Positions 25,475 through 34,410 of a stretch of 64,000 nt of DNA are shown here, piece after piece; position 1 is the first letter of the stretch; each line of letters starts with the position of its first letter. The position numbers and the translations under genes are program-made. Source of the stretch: an uncultured Lachnospiraceae bacterium (GTDB lineage Bacteria > Bacillota > Clostridia > Lachnospirales > Lachnospiraceae); NCBI GenBank assembly GCA_900549665.1, contig URPH01000002.1, forward strand, positions 62,001 to 126,000, in the 5' to 3' direction. The notes under the pieces were generated by a model. The model searched no databases, was not told where the DNA came from, and worked only from the letters and a program-made list of their open reading frames with translations.

Positions 25475-26626
25475 TTATAACAGACTTTTTCCGTCTGTCT
25501 TATTTTCTATATTCAGTAAATGCAGAACGGTGGCTGCAATATCGGCAAACGTATCCCTTGTGCCGTAATTGCCGGCTGGAATATCTTTGCCGTAGAAAAT
25601 ATACGGTGTATATTCTCTGGTATGATCGGTTGACAATGTATAGCCCGGATCACAGCCATGGTCTGCGGTAATCATCAGCACGTCATCATCACGCATTTTG
25701 TCCATGATCTCAGGAAGCTTTTCATCAAAATAAGCCAGTGCCTTTGCATATCCGTCAATATCCCTCCGGTGTCCGTAAAGCATATCAAAATCAACCAGAT
25801 TGACAAACAACAGACCGTCAAAATCCCGGTCCATATACTGAAGTGTCTTTTCAATACCATCTTCATTGCCGGTCGTATATACAAACTCGGAAATGCCGCT
25901 TCCCGCAAAAATATCGTGGATCTTGCCGACAGCCAAAACATCCCTTCCGGCAGCCTGTATCAGATTGAGCATGGTAGCTTTTGGAGGCATCAGAGAGTAA
26001 TCATGTCTTCTGCTGGTTCTCTGATAGTTGCCGTCCCTGCCGGTAAACGGTCTTGCAATGACACGCCCGACACCATGCTCTCCCTTTAAGATCTCTCTCG
26101 CTATATGACAGTATTCATACAATGTCTCAACCGGAACCACATCCTCATGGGCTGCGATCTGAAACACACTGTCTGCGGATGTATACACGATCAGTTTCCC
26201 GGTTTTGACATGCTCATCTCCGTAATCCCTGATAACCTCTGTCCCGGAATATGGCCTGTTGCACAATACCCCACGTCCTGTTCTCTTTGAAAACTCATCA
26301 ATGATCTCTTTTGGAAATCCGTTGGGATATGTCGGAAGCGGACGCATGGACTGAATGCCTGCAATCTCCCAATGTCCGATCGTCGTATCCTTTCCCTGAG
26401 ATGCCTCCTGCATCCTCGCATATCCGGCTATCGGAGAATCCTCTTTCTGTCCTACACTGACACCGTCTATATTGAACAGGCCAAGCCTTTGCATATTGGG
26501 CATTTTAAAATAAGGACTGGTGGCGCAGGATGCAATGGTTGATGTTCCGGCATCATGAAATGCCTCTGCATCCTTGGCTGCACCGATTCCAAAGCTATCT
26601 AAAACAATTAAAATGATTCGTTTCAC
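25475..26626 (-). CDS. deoB: Phosphopentomutase
   Basis: Interconverts ribose/deoxyribose 1- and 5-phosphates in nucleoside salvage; 383 residues, alkaline-phosphatase-superfamily fold with two Mn ions. N-terminal 'IVLDSFGIGAAKDAEAF' and C-terminal metal-binding 'TADHGCDPGYTLSTDHTREYTPY' are visible. GTG start at 26626 is chosen because GGGAG lies 9 bases upstream and the residues then match the family N-terminus (VKRIILIVLDS). The longer frame would begin MAGCGIICSS with no ribosome site. No other deo gene adjoins; it is an insertion between spoIIIAH and prfC. Confidence 0.95.
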   Translation of the reverse strand: MKRIILIVLDSFGIGAAKDAEAFHDAGTSTIASCATSPYFKMPNMQRLGLFNIDGVSVGQKEDSPIAGYARMQEASQGKDTTIGHWEIAGIQSMRPLPTYPNGFPKEIIDEFSKRTGRGVLCNRPYSGTEVIRDYGDEHVKTGKLIVYTSADSVFQIAAHEDVVPVETLYEYCHIAREILKGEHGVGRVIARPFTGRDGNYQRTSRRHDYSLMPPKATMLNLIQAAGRDVLAVGKIHDIFAGSGISEFVYTTGNEDGIEKTLQYMDRDFDGLLFVNLVDFDMLYGHRRDIDGYAKALAYFDEKLPEIMDKMRDDDVLMITADHGCDPGYTLSTDHTREYTPYIFYGKDIPAGNYGTRDTFADIAATVLHLLNIENKTDGKSLL

Positions 26627-26727
26627 AGCTATCATCTCCCTTGTACATTTTATTTTCACGAATGTCTTATTGTTACCCATAGATGAACAAATTATACCAC
26701 AACCGGCCATCTATATAAAGCATGTTT

Positions 26728-27576
26728 TTAATTTCCCCCGACCGGTGAAATTGTGATATTCTCTGCCGGAATACCGGTTTTTCTCTTTACAATATTCTCA
26801 ATCTGCGCAATCTGTGCCTGGCTCAATTCATTCATACCGATACAGACATCCGCATAATCCCCGTTAATACTTACCACATTCTCTGAAAATCCCTTTGCCT
26901 GAAGCATTACCATCGCATCACATTCCTTCTGCGCGATATCCGTCAGGGCGATCATGCTGTTAACGGCATCCTGTTTGGCCGCTTCAGATACATTTTCATT
27001 GTTGATGATATCCAGCAAAACTGCCTTGTTCTGCGATCTGGTCTGCTCTTTGATCAAATTAGCCTCTGCTAACGATGTGACAGACATGGTATTGGTAAAT
27101 ACTGCTTCCCCGGGAATATCCGCTGTTTCAGTGCCGGCTTCTGCCTCCGCGTTGGTTTCCACTGCCGCATCCGCCGTATCCTGTGCCTGTGCATACAGAC
27201 CGGGATCATCCATCCCCGTAGTATCCTGTGCATACAGTTCTGTATCGTCGGTGCCATCTGTGCTTGCAACTGTATCCAAATCTTCATCCAGACTGTCGAT
27301 CTCTGTATAATATGTATCATCCTCGTCTGAAATGTCATACAAAGCTGTCTCATCATAAGTAATGTCAGCATCCTCCAGAAGACTGTTGTTCATGGTTTCT
27401 TCTACCGTCTCTGCATCTGCTTCCTCAAACTGTGCCGATGTTGTAAATAAAACATCGTCATCCACCTGTTTTCCGGTAAAATTCAGATATCCGGCGATTG
27501 CGATCATAAGCGCTAACGCTGTTATCATAATCTGATTCCTCTTCCACAAGTTTTTAACTGAAAATTCTTTTTTCAT
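26728..27576 (-). CDS. spoIIIAH: Stage III sporulation protein AH
   Basis: Mother-cell half of the SpoIIQ-SpoIIIAH channel that links mother cell and forespore; 282 residues. One N-terminal transmembrane segment (residues about 15-30), a long acidic Asp/Thr/Glu-rich disordered linker (about 40-170), then a YscJ/FliF-like ring-building domain near the C-terminus with 'KQDAVNSMIALTDIAQKECDAMVMLQAKGFSENVVSINGDYADVCIG'. The linker is longer than in Bacillus (218 residues total there). Last gene of the operon. Confidence 0.92.
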   Translation of the reverse strand: MKKEFSVKNLWKRNQIMITALALMIAIAGYLNFTGKQVDDDVLFTTSAQFEEADAETVEETMNNSLLEDADITYDETALYDISDEDDTYYTEIDSLDEDLDTVASTDGTDDTELYAQDTTGMDDPGLYAQAQDTADAAVETNAEAEAGTETADIPGEAVFTNTMSVTSLAEANLIKEQTRSQNKAVLLDIINNENVSEAAKQDAVNSMIALTDIAQKECDAMVMLQAKGFSENVVSINGDYADVCIGMNELSQAQIAQIENIVKRKTGIPAENITISPVGGN

Positions 27577-27588
27577 AGTTTCGCCCCT

Positions 27589-28257
27589 TTACCCGGTTTT
27601 ACTTTTCATTTTTACTATTGCTATTTTATGCTCATCCAAATCAAATAATGACAACACCGCATCTTCCATTTGCTTTTTCACATTTTCACGATCCGCACCA
27701 TCCGTCACGATCAGAATTCCCTCTATAGACGGTAAGAGCTGTTTTGAAATATAGGGGATGTCCCGCCCCTGTGAATCAACAGTATAAACCGTTTTCTCCT
27801 GATCTTCATAACGTGCTGCCGATGAAGACGCATTTCCATTATTTTCACTGTCGTTATCCCTCTGATATGAAATATCCTTTTCCACAATACAGCTGCCGAC
27901 ATCCTCCAGTGTCACAATAACCTTTACTCTTCCGGCTCCATTGATCGCAATCAGTGCATTGCCAAGTTTTTTTTCCAGATACGATGCATAAGCATCATAA
28001 AACTGCATCGTCTGATCTGTCGGTAACGCTGCATCATATGTGCTGCCGGTTGCCGGCTCCTCCGACATTTTTTCAGTCAGGCCTGTCAGGCTCTGTGTTG
28101 ATTTTAGGGAGCTGTCAGTCTTTTTATCATCCTTAACCGGCATACTGATCACCAAAATCAGCAATCCGCCGATCAACAGGATCGCCAGTCTGTCCTTCCC
28201 TATTTTTTCTATCAACTGTTTCCACTGCTTCATATTCCATTTTTCATTCGGATCCAT
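27589..28257 (-). CDS. spoIIIAG: Stage III sporulation protein AG
   Basis: 222 residues forming the second ring protein of the SpoIIIA-Q channel. A single transmembrane segment near residues 25-42 ('RLAILLIGGLLILVISM') is followed by a periplasmic-equivalent domain with 'YASYLEKKLGNALIAINGAGRVKVIVTLEDVG'. I use ATG 28257, preceded by AAGGGA, rather than GTG 28305, which lies in the repeat tract and has no ribosome site. The upstream part of the longer frame is the same reading frame as spoIIIAF, joined through a 15-bp repeat array. Confidence 0.9.
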   Translation of the reverse strand: MDPNEKWNMKQWKQLIEKIGKDRLAILLIGGLLILVISMPVKDDKKTDSSLKSTQSLTGLTEKMSEEPATGSTYDAALPTDQTMQFYDAYASYLEKKLGNALIAINGAGRVKVIVTLEDVGSCIVEKDISYQRDNDSENNGNASSSAARYEDQEKTVYTVDSQGRDIPYISKQLLPSIEGILIVTDGADRENVKKQMEDAVLSLFDLDEHKIAIVKMKSKTG

Positions 28258-28299
28258 TTTTCCACATCCCTTCTCATGTTTTGCCCAATTCTCCCATGC

Positions 28300-28419
28300 G
28301 ATCACTGTCTACTTCGTCACTTCCTGTTCAGTCTCTTTCTATTCAGTCACTGTCTATTCAATCCCTTTCTATTCAACCTCTTTCTATTCAGCCTCTTTCT
28401 GTTCAGCCTCTTTCTGTTC
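28300..28419 (-). repeat. Eight-unit 15-bp tandem repeat across the spoIIIAF stop
   Basis: Eight consecutive 15-base units, first two identical (GAACAGAAAGAGGCT on the minus strand), then diverging. Units 1-2 encode EQKEA twice. In unit 3 CAG becomes TAG, the stop of spoIIIAF, and units 4, 5, 6 and 8 also carry TAG at that position while unit 7 keeps CAG. The array runs to 28300, close to the spoIIIAG start, and stays in the same frame as both genes. Confidence 0.92.
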
Positions 28420-28755
28420 TGGTAAAGCAGCGTCCAGCTCTTCTTCATACTCCGACACCGTTTCGTCTACATACCGCTCCAGAAGCCTCTGCGATTCATC
28501 CTTGATATGATCTGTATCCATACTCCAGATCTCATCACTTTTTTTCAGATTTTCCTCAAACTGCGAAAGCAGGCCCTGATCGGATACATTCGTGATATCC
28601 ACCAGATTTCTTCCAAGCGGATATATTAAAAACAGAATAATGAAAATACCGGATATGTTTTTATACAGTCCCTGAAATTTCTCCGACAAAAAAAGCTGGT
28701 ATATAAAATCACACAGACAGACAAAAATACAGATATTTCTGATATATTCACTCAT
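28384..28755 (-). CDS. spoIIIAF: Stage III sporulation protein AF
   Basis: 123 residues with two hydrophobic segments near the N-terminus (about residues 5-20 and 30-48) and a polar helical tail ending EQKEAEQKEAE. Part of the SpoIIIA complex in the mother-cell membrane that faces the forespore. Its final 10 residues come from the tandem repeat. A typical SpoIIIAF in Bacillus is around 200 residues, so this copy looks short at the C-terminus, consistent with truncation by the TAG inside the array. Confidence 0.86.
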   Translation of the reverse strand: MSEYIRNICIFVCLCDFIYQLFLSEKFQGLYKNISGIFIILFLIYPLGRNLVDITNVSDQGLLSQFEENLKKSDEIWSMDTDHIKDESQRLLERYVDETVSEYEEELDAALPEQKEAEQKEAE

Positions 28756-28786
28756 TTACCTTTCACACTCCATTTGATATTTGTGG

Positions 28787-29842
28787 TTAATACAAAGCAT
28801 TCATACCCAGGGTGGCAACCGCAATTGCAATAAAAAACATACCGCTTGCGAACAGCTGCACACGGGAGAGCAGAAAAAAACAGTCTGCCATCTTCCATAC
28901 ATGAGAGGTAAACTTTTTTTCTCCGGATATCTGTAAAACAGCTGATGCCAGCCGTACGACAAAACCAAGCATCAGGGTCGTGACTGCCGGTCTGAAGCAC
29001 ATGACAAATAGTATAAAAATGCCGACAATTCCAATACTGTTTTTCACAAGAACGGCTCCCCTCAGGACTGTTTCCGTGATTGCCATAGCATAATCCCCAA
29101 GCCCCGGTATAAAGGAAACGGTCTTTAAGATCACACGGCTTTGTACACCGTCCACAGCCGGCATGATCCCTGCCTGGAGCAGACTTCCGGAAACAGCCGC
29201 AAAGATTGCGGAACGTGTCATAAAAATGACCAGTTTTCTCATAAGCGCTATCATTCCGCCAAAACGATTTCCATCAGGTAACTGATTTAACACATACAAT
29301 ACACAGATAAACTGAACCATCGGCATCACAAAAGCAGCCATGATATTTTCCACAATGAATAAAAAAAACAGCTGCAGCTCATAATATGCGGCCGCAGTCA
29401 CAGGACCGCCGGAAATCCCCATTACCATACACATGGCCGGCATTAAAACACCACAGAAGCTTTTCATTTCATCTAAAAAAGACAGACACTGTTCATAGGA
29501 ACGCAAAAAGCATTTCATCAGGATCAGGGATACAAATAAAAATATAAAATAATTGGAAAAGATCGTAATTTTTTCATTTGCAAACAAATCCGATAATCCG
29601 TGCAAAAGCAGCGCAAATATACCCAGCAGAAAAATTCCGAGGAAGATTTCCCTGCACTGTGTCAGATTTCCGATACACACATCCCGGACATACTGTATAA
29701 GCAGTGCTTTTATCGTGTCCATATTTCCCTGCATGATCTCCGTGATCAGATCATCCGCGGAAACTGTATTTCCTCCCATTATCCGATTAAGAAAAGTATC
29801 GATATTCCTAAGATCCATCCCCCTGATCAAAGCATTATCCAT
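28787..29842 (-). CDS. spoIIIAE: Stage III sporulation protein AE
   Basis: 351-residue polytopic membrane protein, the largest membrane component of the SpoIIIA complex. About seven to eight hydrophobic segments are visible between residues 65 and 350, including 'MCMVMGISGGPVTAAAYYELQLFFLF' and 'IGIVGIFILFVMCFRPAVTTLMLGFVVRLASAVLQ'. ATG 29842 has AAGGAG 8 bases upstream and overlaps the spoIIIAD stop by one base (TGATG). It is thought to form the export-channel part of the complex. Confidence 0.92.
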   Translation of the reverse strand: MDNALIRGMDLRNIDTFLNRIMGGNTVSADDLITEIMQGNMDTIKALLIQYVRDVCIGNLTQCREIFLGIFLLGIFALLLHGLSDLFANEKITIFSNYFIFLFVSLILMKCFLRSYEQCLSFLDEMKSFCGVLMPAMCMVMGISGGPVTAAAYYELQLFFLFIVENIMAAFVMPMVQFICVLYVLNQLPDGNRFGGMIALMRKLVIFMTRSAIFAAVSGSLLQAGIMPAVDGVQSRVILKTVSFIPGLGDYAMAITETVLRGAVLVKNSIGIVGIFILFVMCFRPAVTTLMLGFVVRLASAVLQISGEKKFTSHVWKMADCFFLLSRVQLFASGMFFIAIAVATLGMNALY

Positions 29843-30219
29843 CAATAAAACTCCTTTATGACATCAATCAGATTTAAAAATACCGGCATGCCGATCAGCA
29901 ATACACTGAATTTTCCTGCCGTTTCAACGCCCTTCCCGATCGCTGCATACCCGGCATCCTTGCAGATTCCCGCGCAAAATTCACTGATATAAGATATACC
30001 TACGATCCGCAGCAGCATCTGTATATACGCATCAGCACCGGCTAACTGTCCGGAAACAATTTTTATCATGTCTGCAATATTGATAAAGGAATCCATACAG
30101 ATATAAAACAAAAACATGCTGGCACAAACGGAAAAAACATAGGCTGATTCCGGTCTTGTCTGTTTGATAAACAAAATAATCGCTACGGAAACAATGGCTA
30201 AAAGTCCGATTTTGAGCAT
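29842..30219 (-). CDS. spoIIIAD: Stage III sporulation protein AD
   Basis: 125 residues with four hydrophobic segments (about 3-20, 28-46, 65-82, 98-120). The conserved 'GISYISEFCAGICKDAGYAAIGKGVETAGKFSVLLIG' is typical. AGGAGG precedes the ATG. Close homologue of SpoIIIAC next door; both belong to the channel platform. Confidence 0.92.
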   Translation of the reverse strand: MLKIGLLAIVSVAIILFIKQTRPESAYVFSVCASMFLFYICMDSFINIADMIKIVSGQLAGADAYIQMLLRIVGISYISEFCAGICKDAGYAAIGKGVETAGKFSVLLIGMPVFLNLIDVIKEFY

Positions 30220-30234
30220 ACGCTATCCATCCTC

Positions 30235-30429
30235 CTAAAACGAAAACAGATCCTCCATCGTATGGAACAGATCAACTATATACGGCAGCACCCAGGTGAG
30301 GACCAGAATAAAGCCGCACAAGCTGACCATATAGGCATGTTCTTCCTTTCCACTGTGTTTTAATACCTGATTGAGCAGCGTGACCAGTATTCCGACTGCC
30401 GCGATTTTAAACAAGATACCAATACTCAT
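30235..30429 (-). CDS. spoIIIAC: Stage III sporulation protein AC
   Basis: 64 residues with two transmembrane helices (about 2-20 and 30-55). AAAGGAGG lies 5 bases before ATG 30429, which fixes the start; the longer frame overlaps spoIIIAB. Small membrane partner of SpoIIIAD in the operon. Confidence 0.9.
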   Translation of the reverse strand: MSIGILFKIAAVGILVTLLNQVLKHSGKEEHAYMVSLCGFILVLTWVLPYIVDLFHTMEDLFSF

Positions 30430-30440
30430 GGAATCCTCCT

Positions 30441-30950
30441 TTACCATAGTAATATGATGACAAACAGACTGATCAACAATCCCATCGACCGGTACAATCT
30501 GCAGGTTTCTTTTTCCTTTTTATTCATCAGTTCATATTCCTGTTTTATTTGTTCGTTAGCATCGGCTAACTGTTTCAGCTGGATCTTTCTGTCATAAAAG
30601 CCTGTCTGGTCAAACATATGGATCCATACCTTTCTGACTGTTTCCGGCAGGACAAGAGAAAGCTTTTCCATCTCCTCATGCCAGATCATATATAATTCTT
30701 TTCCGTCATTTTTTTGGATGGATCGTGCCGTACTTTGTAATACTCTTCCGATTTCTCCCGACTGCCTGACGGAAATCCTGCAGACAGCCTCCTTTAGAGT
30801 TGCCCGCTCCGTCTTTATCTGTCCGATAAGCAGTTCCATGACTGAAATCATCATATGCAGATTCTCCTGTATTTCCATATACCGTAGGGCTTTATAAAAT
30901 CCAAGCATAACCCCGGAAAAAAGAACAAGTCCACTGCCGATTATCTTCAT
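30441..30950 (-). CDS. spoIIIAB: Stage III sporulation protein AB
   Basis: 169 residues: an N-terminal hydrophobic segment (about 3-18), a cytosolic helical domain, and a C-terminal anchor (about 152-168, 'GLLISLFVIILLW'). SpoIIIAB resembles type II secretion GspF-like helical domains and works with the SpoIIIAA ATPase. Start follows the spoIIIAA stop by 3 bases, with its ribosome site (AAAGGTGGG) inside the spoIIIAA end. Confidence 0.9.
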   Translation of the reverse strand: MKIIGSGLVLFSGVMLGFYKALRYMEIQENLHMMISVMELLIGQIKTERATLKEAVCRISVRQSGEIGRVLQSTARSIQKNDGKELYMIWHEEMEKLSLVLPETVRKVWIHMFDQTGFYDRKIQLKQLADANEQIKQEYELMNKKEKETCRLYRSMGLLISLFVIILLW

Positions 30951-30953
30951 AGC

Positions 30954-31925
30954 TTACCCACCTTTCTTTTCTGCCAGAAGCTTTTGTCCTATATCATAAA
31001 TCTGCCAGATCTGCTTTTTTTCTCCGTCTCTATCCCGTCTCCATTTAAGCAGTATGATTCTCTGAAAAATTCTTTTCATAACGTCCTGATATGTATTTTC
31101 CTTGGCAAGTATCTGTGAAAGACAGTTGCCGTGCACCGACGCAAGAAGTCTGATACCGCATACCGAAGCCATATCCAGGGCTTCATAATCATTTTTCAGG
31201 CCAAGCTCATCCACGACCAGTATTTCCGGTCCCATGGAACGGATTGCCATCATCATTCCATCTGCTTTCGGACAGGCATCCAGCACATCAGTCCGGATCC
31301 CGATATGATTTTGCGGTATACCCATATAACATCCGGCAAGCTCAGAACGCTCGTCGATCACACAGATCTGTTTGCCGTCTGCATACGTGCTGCCATCCGA
31401 CAGACTTCTGGTCAGATCTCTTAGCATGGTCGTTTTTCCCGCTCCCGGAGAAGAAATGATCAGCGTATTTAAAAATTCCTTTTTTTCAAACAGGTATGGC
31501 AGGATTTCATCTCCTGCACCTAAGACCTCATGCACAACCCTGATATGTAAAAATGCAACCTTCTTCATCATGGCGATCCTGCCATTCTCCAATACAACCT
31601 GTCCGCCAACGCCTACTCTGTGTCCGCCGGCCACCGTCATAAACCCCTGCTTTAACTGACTTTCATAAGCATATGGAGAATAATCACAGATATGGTTAAA
31701 GATCATATCTACATCTTCTTCGGAAAAAACATAGGCCTGTCTGATATCTTCCGAGAGTACACCGTTAAAATCCGGATAATATTCTTTTTTCCCAATGATA
31801 AAAATACACGGACAAAGGACTCTGATACGGATTTCCTGCAGCTTTTGAATCACATGGTTTAAGGATGAAAGTAAGGGATGAAATTTTGTTGGAAACAGAT
31901 TTTTGATCTGGTCTGATTTTTTCAT
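30954..31925 (-). CDS. spoIIIAA: Stage III sporulation protein AA (ATPase)
   Basis: Cytoplasmic secretion-type ATPase that powers or gates the SpoIIIA-Q channel; 323 residues. Walker A 'IISSPGAGKTTMLRDLTRSL' near residue 160, Walker B around 'PEILVVDELGL'. AAGGAG is 5 bases upstream. First gene of the operon, separated from upstream rseP by a strong terminator, so it must have its own mother-cell promoter; I could not place convincing sigma-E boxes. Confidence 0.95.
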   Translation of the reverse strand: MKKSDQIKNLFPTKFHPLLSSLNHVIQKLQEIRIRVLCPCIFIIGKKEYYPDFNGVLSEDIRQAYVFSEEDVDMIFNHICDYSPYAYESQLKQGFMTVAGGHRVGVGGQVVLENGRIAMMKKVAFLHIRVVHEVLGAGDEILPYLFEKKEFLNTLIISSPGAGKTTMLRDLTRSLSDGSTYADGKQICVIDERSELAGCYMGIPQNHIGIRTDVLDACPKADGMMMAIRSMGPEILVVDELGLKNDYEALDMASVCGIRLLASVHGNCLSQILAKENTYQDVMKRIFQRIILLKWRRDRDGEKKQIWQIYDIGQKLLAEKKGG

Positions 31926-31988
31926 ATATTCTCCTTGTACAAACTATGTTTGTCCTTTAAATATATGAAACAGATTTGATAATAGAAC

Positions 31989-32023
31989 TAAAAAAGGATT
32001 GTTACCTTCCGGTAACAATCCTT
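31989..32023 (-). terminator. Terminator that contains the rseP stop codon
   Basis: Perfect 13-bp stem (31994-32006 with 32011-32023), 4-base loop, then a six-T run on the minus strand. The TAA of rseP lies inside the downstream arm, so a ribosome ending rseP covers the hairpin. It isolates the pyrH-rseP operon from spoIIIA. Confidence 0.93.
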
Positions 32024-33111
32024 GCAATATCATTGTATAAAACAACCACCATTAAGAGCATCAGCAAAGCAAATCCGACAAAATTGATAATGCCTTCCTT
32101 TTCTGCCGGCAATGGTTTGCGGCGTACAAGCTCAATCAGATATATAAACAGCCGGCCGCCATCAAGAGCCGGGAACGGGATCAGATTGAGCACTCCCAGA
32201 TTGGCACTCAAAAGAATTGCAAAGTTGAGCATATTGAGCCATACATAAAAAGCTCCGTCCGACTTGGATTCCGTATAGATATCACCAACCGCATCCGCCA
32301 TTCCCACAGGTCCGGACAAATCCTTTACACCCGCTTTACCGCTCAACAGCATTCCAAGGCTTTTGATCGTTGTGTCAATCCAGTATTTGACTTCATATCC
32401 ACTGTAGACAATGACCTTTGGCGGAGATAGCCTGGTATATCCTCCGGTCATGGTAATTCCCAGATAGTATCTGCCTGCATCCTGACTATAAACCGGTGTC
32501 AGAACCGTCCGGTACTCTTTACCATTACGCTCATAGGTCACATTCATGGAGCTTCCGTCCGCTAACATGGCTTCCAGTGAAATTTCCCGGAAAAGATGGA
32601 TCTTGTGATGGTTGATCTTTGTGATCACGTCACCGGACATCAGTCCTGCCGCTTCAGCACCGCCACCTTCCGTGACATCTCCAACCACCGGCAGATCCGT
32701 TCCGATACTGCCCACAATAAACAGCGACAGAAAAAATGCCAGAATAAAGTTGAAGATCGGTCCGGCTACGACAGTTGCAATTCTGGCAAATAACGGTGCC
32801 TCCGGAAAGGACCTTCCGTATTTTCCTTTTTGAGTTATGTGATCTGATTTATCTGATGATGGGTCATCCTGATTTTGCCCGTCTGCGGCTTCCTCGCGGC
32901 CATCTTCGCCTTCAAACATACATGCCCCGCCAATCGGAAGAAGCTTCAGCGAATATTTAGTGCCGTTTTTTTCAAAGCCAAGGAGCGTAGGTCCCATTCC
33001 TACCGCAAACTCCACAACATGGATTCCATTCACCTTGGCGATGATAAAATGTCCGAATTCATGTGCGACCACGACAACACAAAATATCAAAATAAATAAA
33101 ATAATACCCAA
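32002..33111 (-). CDS. rseP: Site-2 metalloprotease RseP/RasP
   Basis: Intramembrane zinc protease of 369 residues that cuts anti-sigma factors and signal-peptide remnants. Zinc motif 'VAHEFGHFIIAK' (HExxH) near residue 17, a PDZ domain around residues 130-230 ('GDVITKINHHKIHLF'), and the third-ligand region 'NLIPFPALDGGRLF' near residue 320. A TTG start at 33111 has GGTG about 8 bases upstream and overlaps the dxr end closely. Conserved cdsA-dxr-rseP order. Confidence 0.94.
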   Translation of the reverse strand: MGIILFILIFCVVVVAHEFGHFIIAKVNGIHVVEFAVGMGPTLLGFEKNGTKYSLKLLPIGGACMFEGEDGREEAADGQNQDDPSSDKSDHITQKGKYGRSFPEAPLFARIATVVAGPIFNFILAFFLSLFIVGSIGTDLPVVGDVTEGGGAEAAGLMSGDVITKINHHKIHLFREISLEAMLADGSSMNVTYERNGKEYRTVLTPVYSQDAGRYYLGITMTGGYTRLSPPKVIVYSGYEVKYWIDTTIKSLGMLLSGKAGVKDLSGPVGMADAVGDIYTESKSDGAFYVWLNMLNFAILLSANLGVLNLIPFPALDGGRLFIYLIELVRRKPLPAEKEGIINFVGFALLMLLMVVVLYNDIARIVTGR

Positions 33112-33112
33112 T

Positions 33113-34261
33113 TTAGCAACACCTTTCTGCTATCTGATCATAACACCACTGTTCTGTCATAAGGATCTGTTCAACATCCGGATTGGGAATCACCGTATGG
33201 CGCGACATAACCTCCCCGATCAGATCGGCAATATCCAGAAAACCGATTTTCTCTCTTAAAAACAGACTGACCGCTTTTTCATTGGCTGCATTGAATACGG
33301 TCGGCATGCTGCCTCCTGCCCGAAATGCTTCATATGCGAGTGCAAGACCCTGAAAGACTTCCGGATCCGGTTTTTCAAAGGTAACCTGACCCAGTTTGAA
33401 AAAGTCAATTCCGGATGTCTCCATCGGCAGCCGGTCCGGGTAAAACAATGCATACTGTATCGGCAGCTTCATATCCGGAAGACCAAGCTGTGCGATCACC
33501 GCACCATCCACATACTCTACCATAGAATGTATGATGCTCTGGGGATGTACTACAACCTGAATCTGGTCAAAATTTACATCAAAGAGCCATCCGGCCTCCA
33601 TAACCTCCAGTCCTTTATTGACCATGGTAGCCGAATCAATGGTAATTTTCTGTCCCATAGACCAGTTTGGATGCTTCAGGGCATCCTTTACTGTTTTATT
33701 CGCAAGCTGTTCCCTTGTCATTCCACGGAACGGTCCACCGGATGCTGTCAGAAGGATCTTCTTTAAGCGATTTTTAGGTTCACCGTTTAACGACTGGAAA
33801 ATAGCACTGTGTTCGCTGTCAACCGGAAGGATCGAAACACCCATTTTTTTAGCCAACGGCATAATGATATGTCCTGCTGTAACCAATGTCTCCTTGTTGG
33901 CAAGCGCGATATCCTTGCCTGCTTTGATAGCTGCAATGGTCGGTGTAATTCCGATCATGCCCACAACAGCTGTTAATACGACATCCGCCTCTTCCATGGT
34001 GGAGATTTCAACCAGTCCGTCCATGCCTGCCAGCACTTCCACATCCAGATCCCGGATACGTGTCTTTAAATCCTCAGCGGCAGAAACATCATACATAACA
34101 ACCTTCCTCGGATGATATTTGCGAATCTGCGGTTCGATCTTTTCCACATTTTTGGATGCAGCCATCGCCACAATATTTAATTTCTCCGGATATGCATCCA
34201 CAATTTCCAGAGTCTGTGTTCCTATGGATCCCGTAGAGCCCAGAACGACAATATTTTTCAT
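33113..34261 (-). CDS. dxr: 1-deoxy-D-xylulose-5-phosphate reductoisomerase
   Basis: Second step of the MEP pathway, NADPH-dependent; 382 residues. N-terminal Rossmann motif 'VVLGSTGSIGTQTLEIV', the catalytic region 'LPVDSEHSAIFQSL' and 'TASGGPFRG', and the 'SMVEYVDGAVIAQLGLPDMKLPIQYAL' block. AGGGAA before the ATG. Its leader is the AT-rich degenerate repeat region below. Confidence 0.96.
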   Translation of the reverse strand: MKNIVVLGSTGSIGTQTLEIVDAYPEKLNIVAMAASKNVEKIEPQIRKYHPRKVVMYDVSAAEDLKTRIRDLDVEVLAGMDGLVEISTMEEADVVLTAVVGMIGITPTIAAIKAGKDIALANKETLVTAGHIIMPLAKKMGVSILPVDSEHSAIFQSLNGEPKNRLKKILLTASGGPFRGMTREQLANKTVKDALKHPNWSMGQKITIDSATMVNKGLEVMEAGWLFDVNFDQIQVVVHPQSIIHSMVEYVDGAVIAQLGLPDMKLPIQYALFYPDRLPMETSGIDFFKLGQVTFEKPDPEVFQGLALAYEAFRAGGSMPTVFNAANEKAVSLFLREKIGFLDIADLIGEVMSRHTVIPNPDVEQILMTEQWCYDQIAERCC

Positions 34262-34354
34262 ATCTTATTCCCTATTTCTTAGTATCTTATTTTTTATTAT
34301 TTTTTAGTATCTTACTTTTTATTATTTTAATATCTTACTTTTTAGTATCTTATT
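34261..34354 (-). repeat. AT-rich degenerate direct repeats upstream of dxr
   Basis: Plus-strand TATCTTA[CT]T recurs at 34261, 34283, 34308, 34331 and 34346, with T-rich spacers. The whole 93-base tract is over 80 percent A/T and lies between the cdsA stop and the dxr start, so it is the dxr leader. No promoter or hairpin is convincing. Confidence 0.7.
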
Positions 34355-34410
34355 TTTTTCATATTTTATGATATGGTATCAGGATCAAAAGGTCAAAAAG
34401 CCGTTCGTGC

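Noticed and set aside
28258..28305. GTG start at 28305 for spoIIIAG
   Set aside because: It lies in the tandem repeat with no ribosome site; AAGGGA and ATG at 28257 fit better.
28300..28419. The 15-bp array as a CRISPR or binding-site array
   Set aside because: No spacers and units are codon-phased; it is a coding microsatellite-type repeat.
31941..31957. Sigma-E-like boxes upstream of spoIIIAA
   Set aside because: The -10-like CATAGTTT would start transcription inside the ribosome site, and -35 spacing is too short.
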